Shown here: positions 57,907 to 64,000 of the stretch, piece after piece
Layout: the number at the start of each line of letters is the position of its first letter
How positions within the stretch are numbered: position 1 is the stretch's first letter
From: Faecalibacillus intestinalis
Lineage (GTDB): Bacteria > Bacillota_I > Bacilli_A > Erysipelotrichales > Coprobacillaceae
Reading direction: 5' to 3'
Length of the DNA stretch: 64,000 nucleotides
NCBI RefSeq assembly: GCF_003024685.1
Contig: NZ_PYLQ01000002.1
Span: 13,062-77,061, forward strand
Position numbers and translations under genes: made by a program
The notes under the pieces: generated by a model
The model's database searches: none
The model's input: the letters and a program-made list of their open reading frames with translations, nothing else
What the model was told of the DNA's origin: nothing

Positions 57907-59133
57907 TATTTATCACCTACGCCATTATAACGTAAACAAATAATAACTAACAATATTAAATTTATAAGATGAAAACATAAAGCGATAATAAAAACAATTT
58001 GATAACTTTGTGTAAAATCATATAAATAACCAATTAATGTTAATGAACTGGCACTTCCTACATTTGTAAGAAAACCAATAAAAGAATAAGTTCTTGCATA
58101 ATTTTCATTTCCAAAGAAATAACGTGTTAACATTGGAATTCCTACAGCACCAACTGAATAAATAGAACCAAACATGAATGAACCGATATAAAGTAACATG
58201 ATTTCTTGATGAATTACACCTAAAAACAATAATCCTAAAGAAAAACAATTTGCTAGAATCATAATAATAACTGCTTTTATAGGATTTAATAAATCACTTA
58301 AAAAACCAATTAATAATTTTGTACTGATATTACCAATCATTGTAAGCGACATAAGTATTGCTCCGCTAGTAGCTGATAAATGAATACTCAAAGCAATACC
58401 TGATAAATGTTGAGAAATACCTGTAATGGATGTATGTAAAAGTGTGAATATACACATACATATAAAACTGATTGTTATTAAATTGACTTTTTTATTTTGT
58501 ATTTTAATAGTATCTTTTTTTTCTTGATATCCATAAGGTAGCATTCCTTCTTCTTGAGGATTAATTTTCCAAGGAACAATTAATACTGGAAGAACTAAAA
58601 TAAGGATACAACTAGCCATTAATCGATATGTCATTTGCCAACCATAACTTATAATCCATGAACTTAATAATGGGGAAAAGATAGCTCCTGCAAGACCACT
58701 AAAACTTAAAGCTAAGCTCGTTGCTAATCCGTGTTTTTCATCAAACCAATTTGTAATAATTACTGTAATAGGAACCATTCCTCCAATACCAACACCTATT
58801 CCTCGTAAAATACCTAATATATAAAATAAATACACTGATCGACTATAAGACATCATCCAAGTTGAAACACTTGATAAAAGAACTCCTATAAGAAGAATCT
58901 TTTTATAGTTATATTTTCTTATTAACTTTGACATTTTTAATGATGTCAAAGCCGTTATCAATGTGGATAATGTTGCATGCATTGCAAACGTTCCTTTTAA
59001 AACATGTAAACTTTTTGATACTGGTGTATAAAACATACCTATGGCATTTGTACATAAACCTATAGAACTTGCTGCTAAACAACACATCAAAAAAAACAAT
59101 CATCCAATGTTTATAACCTTTATTAATCATCAT
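57906..59133 (-). CDS. MFS transporter, OFA-like, with a probable frameshift in a T8 tract
   Basis: Carrier with about 12 membrane segments. The natural start is ATG 59133 (or 59130), which has GGAGGT upstream and reads MMINKGYKHWMIVF. The remaining 397 codons lie one frame away. The shift occurs at an A8 run on plus (59089-59096; T8 in the mRNA sense): with seven Ts the two frames join as MIVFLMCCLAASSIG, completing the first membrane helix. It may be phase-variable, a pseudogene, or a sequencing artefact. The operator at 59183-59199 lies upstream and the NUDIX gene follows. Confidence 0.8.
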
Positions 59134-59182
59134 TTTTACCTCCAATAAAAATATATATGATGTACTTCTATAAAACATTAGA

Positions 59183-59199
59183 TTTCCTAAATTAAGAAA
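59183..59199. promoter_or_regulatory. Palindromic operator-like site upstream of MFS gene
   Basis: TTTCCTAAATTAAGAAA, an imperfect palindrome. The same 17 bp recurs at 61150-61166 upstream of the DJ-1 operon. It lies 50 bp before the MFS start codon, next to a -35-like position. Probable target of the RpiR at 59207-59971. Confidence 0.65.
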
Positions 59200-59222
59200 A
59201 GGAGGATTAACCCCTCCTTGCA
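59198..59222 (-). terminator. Hairpin at the end of the RpiR gene
   Basis: AAGGAGG/CCTCCTT stem, 7-nt loop, T-rich minus-strand flank. It overlaps the RpiR stop codon and abuts the operator. Confidence 0.6.
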
Positions 59223-59971
59223 TACTCTTGTGCTATTAAACTTGCTATAAATTGTAATTGATAAGGGTGACTATTTTGATCTTGTTTAGAATCAAAGGTA
59301 ATCACATGATCAATAAAATCTGGATAACTTTCTTGTTTACTTGAAATCAACCAAATCTGTGGTTTCTTTAATCTATTCTTTAAAGTTCTAATATCAGGAT
59401 AATCAAAATAACTTCCTGTATAAGAAAAGATAATTAATAAATCATCTTCATTGGTTGATGAAATATATTGTAATTGTTGCTTATAGGAAATATTTGAATA
59501 AGTTTGTTTTCCTAACATCAATAAATCACTTTGTAAATTAAAAGCAACTGCTCCTGCTTTTAATAAACCAAAGATACCTACTTGTTCATATTTTTGGATT
59601 TCTTTGCATAATGCATCTATTTGTTGTATATCTATTGATTTTTCTACCATTGTAATACTTTCTTTTACTTTTGAACTATATTCTTTTAATCTATCTTTAG
59701 CTTTAGAAGATGTAGAATATTGTTCAAAAGTCATATTTGTAGTAATCAACAATTCTCTTAGTTCATTAAAATCATTTAACCCTATTTCCTTACAAAAACG
59801 AGATATAGAACTCATTGCTACAGAACATTCCTTAGCCATCTCTTGAATACCAATATCCTTAATATCATCTAAATGATTTAATAAATACGTTGCAATTTGA
59901 CTATTCGTTGAATCTTTCTTTTCACTCGCTAAAGTACTTAAAAAAACAATCGGTAACTTTCCATAAGGCAT
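59207..59971 (-). CDS. RpiR-family transcriptional regulator of the DJ-1/MFS regulon
   Basis: A 254-aa regulator. HTH about 15-90 (QEMAKECSVAMSSISRFCKE), SIS domain about 115-240 (GIFGLLKAGAVAFN, LLIIFSYTGSYFDY). Third gene of an operon with two DJ-1-family genes, 8 bp after the second. Repeated palindromes upstream of this operon and the next gene (MFS) are its likely sites. Confidence 0.84.
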   Translation of the reverse strand: MPYGKLPIVFLSTLASEKKDSTNSQIATYLLNHLDDIKDIGIQEMAKECSVAMSSISRFCKEIGLNDFNELRELLITTNMTFEQYSTSSKAKDRLKEYSSKVKESITMVEKSIDIQQIDALCKEIQKYEQVGIFGLLKAGAVAFNLQSDLLMLGKQTYSNISYKQQLQYISSTNEDDLLIIFSYTGSYFDYPDIRTLKNRLKKPQIWLISSKQESYPDFIDHVITFDSKQDQNSHPYQLQFIASLIAQEYARRG

Positions 59972-59979
59972 ATCATCAT

Positions 59980-60531
59980 CTACTTTCCACCAGCAAAATT
60001 ATACATTAATCCTTCTTTCATTTCAGTAACATCCTTACCAAAGACTTCTAAAATTTTAAAAGAAAAAGGATAAGGTGTTGCTGGTCCTTGACTCGTTACA
60101 ATATTTTGATCAAAAACAGCGACTTCATTTACAAAATCTCCACTTACAAGTTTATCTTGATAACCTGTATATCCTGTTACTTTTTTACCTTTAATGACAT
60201 TGGCTTTTTCTAAGACAACTGTTCCTGAACACATCGCTGCTATATATTGATGATGCTCATTAAAATATTGAACAAGTGAAATCACATCTTGATTTTCTAA
60301 TAAATTTTGACCACCAGGTCTTCCTCCAGGTAAAACAAGCATATCATAGTTTTTAATTTCATCATTAAAATACTTATCTGCTTTAATATACATATCATGC
60401 ATTCCTCTAACAAATTCATTATTAAAACTAAATGTCTGACATTCTAATCCCCCTCGACGAAGTAAATCCACAATTGTTAATGTTTCTCCTTCTTCATATC
60501 CTTCAGCCATTAATACTGCAACACGTCCCAT
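59980..60531 (-). CDS. DJ-1/PfpI-family protein (YajL-like), copy B
   Basis: Class I glutamine-amidotransferase-like fold: 183 aa, with Glu in YEEGETL and nucleophile-elbow Cys in AAMCSGTVVLEKA. Family members include deglycases, glyoxalase-like and chaperone activities. ATG 60531 is chosen over 60561 because AAGGAGG lies 9 nt before it. One bp after copy A. Confidence 0.85.
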   Translation of the reverse strand: MGRVAVLMAEGYEEGETLTIVDLLRRGGLECQTFSFNNEFVRGMHDMYIKADKYFNDEIKNYDMLVLPGGRPGGQNLLENQDVISLVQYFNEHHQYIAAMCSGTVVLEKANVIKGKKVTGYTGYQDKLVSGDFVNEVAVFDQNIVTSQGPATPYPFSFKILEVFGKDVTEMKEGLMYNFAGGK

Positions 60532-60532
60532 T

Positions 60533-61096
60533 TTATTCATCCTCCTTGACATCAAATGCATTAAAATAAACCATTCTCTTTTTAACTGCTAAAGCATCTC
60601 CACCTAATAATTCTACAAGTTTATAAGCAAAAGCATAAGCTGTTGCTGGTCCTCTACTTGTAACAATATTGCCATCAATGACCACTTTATCATTTAAATA
60701 AGTCCCTTGTTTTATTTTTTGATCATAGCCTTGATAAGCTGTAAATTTTTTATCAACTAATAAATTTGCTTTTTCTAAAACAATAGGTGCTGCACACATA
60801 GCACAAACATATTTACCTTTTTCATTCATTTGTTGTAAATATGAAATAAGTGTTGGGTTATTTTTCATCGCTTCTGCTCCACCATAACCCCCTGGTAAAA
60901 TAACCATGTCATAATCAAGAAGTGTCTCATTTAAGATGTGATCACTTCTTACAATGATTTCATGTCCTCCTTTAACCTCTTGTTCAAAACCTACTAAATC
61001 ACATTGAAGATGTGCTCTTTTTATAATATCTGCAATTGTTAGAGCTTCACCTTCTTCAAAACCTGACGCTATTATAATTGCTGCTTTTTTCATCAT
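60533..61096 (-). CDS. DJ-1/PfpI-family protein (YajL-like), copy A
   Basis: A 187-aa DJ-1-fold protein with Glu in FEEGEAL and elbow Cys in VCAMCAAPIVLEKA. First gene of an operon with copy B and an RpiR regulator. GGAGG lies before the tandem ATG codons (61096/61093). Upstream it has the operator at 61150-61166. The paired copies diverge near the elbow (CAAP against CSGT), suggesting different substrates. Confidence 0.86.
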   Translation of the reverse strand: MMKKAAIIIASGFEEGEALTIADIIKRAHLQCDLVGFEQEVKGGHEIIVRSDHILNETLLDYDMVILPGGYGGAEAMKNNPTLISYLQQMNEKGKYVCAMCAAPIVLEKANLLVDKKFTAYQGYDQKIKQGTYLNDKVVIDGNIVTSRGPATAYAFAYKLVELLGGDALAVKKRMVYFNAFDVKEDE

Positions 61097-61149
61097 TATT
61101 CCTCCATTTCATCTTTACAATAATCTTTACAATGAAATGAAACAATGGA

Positions 61150-61166
61150 TTTCCTAAATTAAGAAA
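61150..61166. promoter_or_regulatory. Palindromic operator-like site upstream of DJ-1 operon
   Basis: TTTCCTAAATTAAGAAA, identical to 59183-59199; flanking bases are also shared, 26 of 28 in total. A -35-like TTGTTT with TATTGT 17 bp on follows it on the minus strand. The site lies just upstream of the -35, an activator-like position. Confidence 0.65.
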
Positions 61167-61192
61167 AAAGCCTAAGAATTTCTTCTTAAGCT
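61163..61192 (-). terminator. Terminator after EIIA remnant
   Basis: AAGCTTAAGAA/TTCTTAGGCTT stem with GAAA loop and a T run that runs into the operator. Confidence 0.7.
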
Positions 61193-61390
61193 TTAAGATA
61201 TTCAATAACATCTTTAGCATCTTTGGCTTCTAATAAAACTTGCATGGCTTTTTTATTATCCATAACTGCATAAAGATCTTTTAAAGTATTTTTAGTTACT
61301 TGAGGTTCTTTCATATTCATAGCAATTATAAATCATTGTTTCTTTATCTCCTGTTAAATCTAGTAAGATAAGATCTTTATCAATCACCAT
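61186..61390 (-). pseudogene. Remnant of a PTS fructose-type EIIA domain
   Basis: 205 bp, so a frameshift is present. Frame 1 reads MVIDKDLILLDLTGDKET, the normal start of a EIIA-Fru domain. The next frame carries IAMNMKEPQVTKNTLKDL, then LLEAKDAKDVIEYL, the usual C-terminal helix. The middle of the domain with the active histidine (about 80 residues) is missing. This is a deletion-derived fossil. Confidence 0.7.
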
Positions 61391-61534
61391 TTTCTATTCA
61401 TCCGTTCCTTACACCTATATATTAGCAAACCCCTCTATTCTTGAATATAACAAAGAATCGCAAAAAACATGCCTCTCTTGGTATACTATTTTTGCAAAAA
61501 AATTGCACATAAACCTGTAAAAAAAAAGACTTCA
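61391..61534. other. Spacer between EIIA remnant and DUF2798 gene
   Basis: No gene seen. It contains a TTTTTGCAAAAA palindrome (61490-61501) of unknown role. Confidence 0.4.
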
Positions 61535-62050
61535 CTACTCAGCAAATCCTTCTTCTAATAATTCTTTTTCAATCTTTTCTTCCTCAACACCATTTGTAGA
61601 AGAAAATAAAACTCTAAATAAATATTTCGCCATGGCTCCTACAATAAACAGTTGAACAGGTAAAGCCATCATAAAACTACGACAATATGTTATCAAATAA
61701 TGAGGAATAAATTGACTATCAAAACCATAACTATGATATACACCTAAAATACTAGCAAGTGCCACTTGACTGATAACCGTAAATACTTGAATCATTAAAA
61801 CAATAACAATTCCTCGATCTATTGGCTGCACAACTTTAAAAGCAAAATACTTAGCAACTTTACTTGAAATAAAATAAGCACATAAAAAAATAATCACAAA
61901 CTCGATCCACATACTTTTTAAAACAATTAAAAAAGTACTATTGGTAAAAGATGATGTTGCAAGTACTGTATTGTAGAGTGTCATCACATAAACTATCATC
62001 CAAGCTGTAATAGCTGTAAAAACAATAGCTTCAAATTTTGTTTTGGGCAT
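61535..62050 (-). CDS. DUF2798 family membrane protein
   Basis: A 171-aa protein with four predicted membrane segments (about 10-30, 42-64, 82-104 and 130-150), matching the DUF2798 pattern (start MPKTKFEAIVF). Function unknown. The perfectly spaced ribosome site AGGAGG is 6 nt before a different ATG (62067) that opens a 4-codon reading frame through an A9 tract; with one more A it would join in frame as MKKKIK-MPKTK. A terminator-like hairpin directly precedes the site. Confidence 0.8.
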   Translation of the reverse strand: MPKTKFEAIVFTAITAWMIVYVMTLYNTVLATSSFTNSTFLIVLKSMWIEFVIIFLCAYFISSKVAKYFAFKVVQPIDRGIVIVLMIQVFTVISQVALASILGVYHSYGFDSQFIPHYLITYCRSFMMALPVQLFIVGAMAKYLFRVLFSSTNGVEEEKIEKELLEEGFAE

Positions 62051-62090
62051 TTTTATTTTTTTTTCATAAATTTCCTCCTAAAAAAATAAA

Positions 62091-62130
62091 TGCCACCTCG
62101 CCCTCTGACAGTAGCAAGGTGACATTTAGT
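62091..62130 (-). promoter_or_regulatory. Terminator-like hairpin (attenuator candidate) before the DUF2798 ribosome site
   Basis: Minus strand: AAATGTCACCTTGC pairs with GCGAGGTGGCATTT (14 bp with 2 GU pairs) around a 12-nt loop, followed by TTTATTTTTTT and then AGGAGG. A further CACCT upstream (ACACCTAG) could pair with the same AGGTG arm, allowing an alternative fold. Position and T run suggest transcription attenuation of the gene. Confidence 0.5.
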
Positions 62131-62164
62131 GTCTAGGTGTATTTTGGAGATATTTTATTTTAAA

Positions 62165-62190
62165 GACAAGAAAAAATATTTTTCTTGTGC
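62165..62190 (-). terminator. Terminator after the 84-aa membrane protein gene
   Basis: ACAAGAAAAA/TTTTTCTTGT stem with a short loop on the minus strand. Confidence 0.6.
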
Positions 62191-62216
62191 ATCTATCACA
62201 AAAAAATAATCAAGCT

Positions 62217-62471
62217 TTATTTATGCTCTATGCACAACAGTGCCTTTTTTAATTGTTTCTTCAAAGAGATGATCTTTATAACTTTATAAACCAAAATTCC
62301 TAAAATAATCAAGCATAAACAACTTAATTGATTATATCCACCCAAATAATATTCATCAGTATTTCTAACAGGATAAATATCAATTTCTATACAAATCCAA
62401 ATAAGTGCTAATACTCCTCCTGATAAATAATGCCAAAATAATTTATTTTCTATTTTCTCTTTCGTCATCAT
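62217..62471 (-). CDS. Small two-pass membrane protein of unknown function
   Basis: Not recognised. 84 aa with two hydrophobic segments (about 14-30 and 49-68) and a basic C-terminal tail. AAGGAG lies before tandem ATG codons at 62471/62468. Alone in its unit, near the DUF2798 gene. Confidence 0.65.
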   Translation of the reverse strand: MMTKEKIENKLFWHYLSGGVLALIWICIEIDIYPVRNTDEYYLGGYNQLSCLCLIILGILVYKVIKIISLKKQLKKALLCIEHK

Positions 62472-62784
62472 CTTTCTCCTTTATTTTAAATCTTCCAATT
62501 TATGAATTATTTCTTGGGAAATAATTTGTTAAAAAGGAATTATATTATTATACTGATTCATTTTTTCAAACTAAAATAACATAATAAATAATAAAAAACT
62601 TATTATCAAAATAACTATTTTTTCTATTTTATACTCTTCTATCAATGGATTATGTGAAAATTAATTTTTTTAATTATTTTGTTTTATTTATTCAATAAAA
62701 TAGTTTATAATAACCATGTTGGAAGTGTAGTGTTTGTATAGAGATTGAGCATCCTTGATGGATGCTCATCTTTTTTATACCATT
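62472..62784 (+). other. Gene-free AT-rich stretch with a small plus-strand terminator unit
   Basis: No coding sequence is seen. A TATAAT (62706-62711) stands 35 bp before a perfect 9-bp stem TGAGCATCC/GGATGCTCA (62746-62768) followed by TCTTTTTT on plus. A ~55-nt RNA could be made, or this is just a terminator facing away from the partial gene. On the minus strand the T run is absent. Confidence 0.4.
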
Positions 62785-64000
62785 TTAATAACCATGATCT
62801 ACATGTTTCCATTCACCCTGTTTATTTCTTACAAGTAACCAAATCCAATCTTTATAAGTACTATTAGGATTTAAAGAACCATCTCCACCACTTCCATCAA
62901 CATCAAATGTTGATGTTAAAACAATAGCTTCATCTCCACCATATTGTTGTAGTATTTCTTTAAAATAATTTTCATTATCTCCCGCATAATAAATTTCTTT
63001 TAATGTACAGCCTTTAAAATTTTCATTAAAATACTCAATAACTGTATTAATTGCTGAAGTAATATCATCATAGCTATAAATATTTGAAGTGACTTCTTTT
63101 TCTACAATATCATTTTCTTCTCTTTTTTCTATACGAACAAGCATATTGATATCTGTTTGAATAACATATTGATAAAAATCATCAATATATGCTTTATAGT
63201 TTCCTCCACTATAATGACTAGGAAGGATGACTTCTGTAAGAGGAAGTTGTTGATTCATCAAAATATCTTGTGCATGTTTAATAATTTCTATTGGGTCTTT
63301 TTCAAGAGTTGATGTAATGCTATCTGTAAAACCATATTCTTTTGAAACATATTGAATGATTTTGTTATTTTTATCATAACTAACATCAAGTCTTAAAGTT
63401 GGTTCATCTTTATCATTACTGAAATTAAAATAATTTTCTTTTTTATCTTCATAAACATAACCATTTTTCATCAATTCATCTATAACTTCTTGAGGAAGGA
63501 GTTCTTTTAATTCTTTGATTGTTTCTGATTCACTTAAAGTACTAAAACGTAAGTATTTATGTTTTGATTGCTTTAATTCGGTATTGATTTCTGTACGTTT
63601 TGTTTTTCTTTTTTGAACAAACATTTGTCCTTTTTGATTAAAAGAAAGTTCTACTTCAAAAAGTTTACTTGCTTTTGATTTATAGTTCACTTCAATTCTA
63701 AAATTATCAGAAATATCTTTTATCTTAGAGTTAAAAAGATAATCTTCTGGTTTCCAAATAACTTTTAAACCTTTTTTTGTATGATAATATTTTTTATAAA
63801 GATCATAAGAAATCGTAGTATCACTTTGATAGACTTTTCCACCTAGATGAATCTCTAAAGGATTTCCTCCTTGAACAATACGAATTGATTCTATTTTGTC
63901 ACTTTGTACATCTACTGTAAAATAACTTGTTGTAAGATACCCATCTAAATAATATTTTCCATCATAATTTTTTAAATCTAATTGCGATTGTTTAAAATCT
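62785..64000 (-). CDS. Protein of unknown function (5' end outside window)
   Basis: Not recognised. An open frame of at least 405 codons runs off the right edge of the window, with no start in view; the GTG at 63690 is only an internal codon. Visible: YDGKYYLDGYLTTSYFTVDV, then mixed Lys/Glu/Asn-rich beta-type sequence, and at the C-terminus AIVLTSTFDVDGSGGDGSLN then WIWLLVRN and HVDHGY. It looks like a secreted or surface repeat protein or one with a YjgB-like fold; unproven. Confidence 0.5.
   Translation of the reverse strand, partial: DFKQSQLDLKNYDGKYYLDGYLTTSYFTVDVQSDKIESIRIVQGGNPLEIHLGGKVYQSDTTISYDLYKKYYHTKKGLKVIWKPEDYLFNSKIKDISDNFRIEVNYKSKASKLFEVELSFNQKGQMFVQKRKTKRTEINTELKQSKHKYLRFSTLSESETIKELKELLPQEVIDELMKNGYVYEDKKENYFNFSNDKDEPTLRLDVSYDKNNKIIQYVSKEYGFTDSITSTLEKDPIEIIKHAQDILMNQQLPLTEVILPSHYSGGNYKAYIDDFYQYVIQTDINMLVRIEKREENDIVEKEVTSNIYSYDDITSAINTVIEYFNENFKGCTLKEIYYAGDNENYFKEILQQYGGDEAIVLTSTFDVDGSGGDGSLNPNSTYKDWIWLLVRNKQGEWKHVDHGY

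Overview
The window is AT-rich (about 30% GC by eye) chromosomal DNA of a low-GC Gram-positive anaerobe. The mix of genes (many RpiR and PRD regulators, Lac/Cel-family PTS permeases without their own EIIA/EIIB, GH4 and GH1 phospho-glycosidases, CIRCE-controlled groESL, an LCP/sortase/LTA-synthase envelope set, a LytTR/GHKL two-component system, strong GGAGG ribosome sites) suggests an Erysipelotrichia-type gut Firmicute (Coprobacillus/Thomasclavelia/Faecalibacillus-like). The genus is an inference. No rRNA, tRNA, CRISPR array, prophage or intact IS element was seen.

Layout. 1-1650: a partial GH4 6-phospho-beta-glucosidase preceded by its RpiR regulator. 1799-9655: housekeeping block (WalJ-like hydrolase/rlmH, rpmE, murA, fba, a MalY-type lyase, a TrmH-type methyltransferase, rlmA, an RluA-type synthase). 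9713-17655: one long minus-strand operon of PRD regulator, M42 peptidase, PTS EIIA-EIIB-EIIC, M24 peptidase, a second MalY and an RDD protein. 18559-20600: groESL with two CIRCE operators. 20629-24471: acyl-ACP thioesterase, CapA and VanY-like envelope enzymes, a PAS protein. 24499-27499: MerR regulator divergent from an SDR/MFS operon through a typical 19-bp-spacer promoter. 27906-32541: large vWA surface protein divergent from a LytTR/GHKL pair, with 21-bp-spaced direct repeats between them. 32555-43118: LCP protein, sortase B, YchF, PAP2, Rpn nuclease, LTA synthase, HAD, GNAT, folD, GGDEF protein. 43222-51793: two PTS loci that each carry a stand-alone protein resembling the C-terminal domain of RarA/MgsA, one of them also with a GlvA-type 6-phospho-alpha-glucosidase. 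51964-64000: FAD protein, PHP phosphatase, peroxiredoxin, RpiR plus GH1, then a small regulon (two DJ-1/PfpI proteins, RpiR, MFS transporter, NUDIX), a decayed EIIA, a DUF2798 membrane protein and a partial unknown gene.

How it works together. The dominant theme is uptake of phosphorylated glucosides and their cleavage inside the cell, under local RpiR or PRD control. Two EIIC genes have no EIIA or EIIB beside them, so phosphate is probably supplied in trans, possibly by the celA/celC products at 14052-14704. A second theme is local control that can be read from the DNA: a MerR dyad, LytTR direct repeats, paired CIRCE sites, and a 17-bp palindrome repeated upstream of the DJ-1 operon and the MFS gene.

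Most notable: (1) the paired RarA-C-like proteins in PTS operons; (2) the duplicated operator defining an RpiR regulon; (3) homopolymer tracts (T8 and A9) that put the starts of two membrane-protein genes out of frame; (4) a PTS operon with two peptidases and a C-S lyase but no glycosidase; (5) structured leaders or small RNA candidates at 54347-54440 and 62091-62130.
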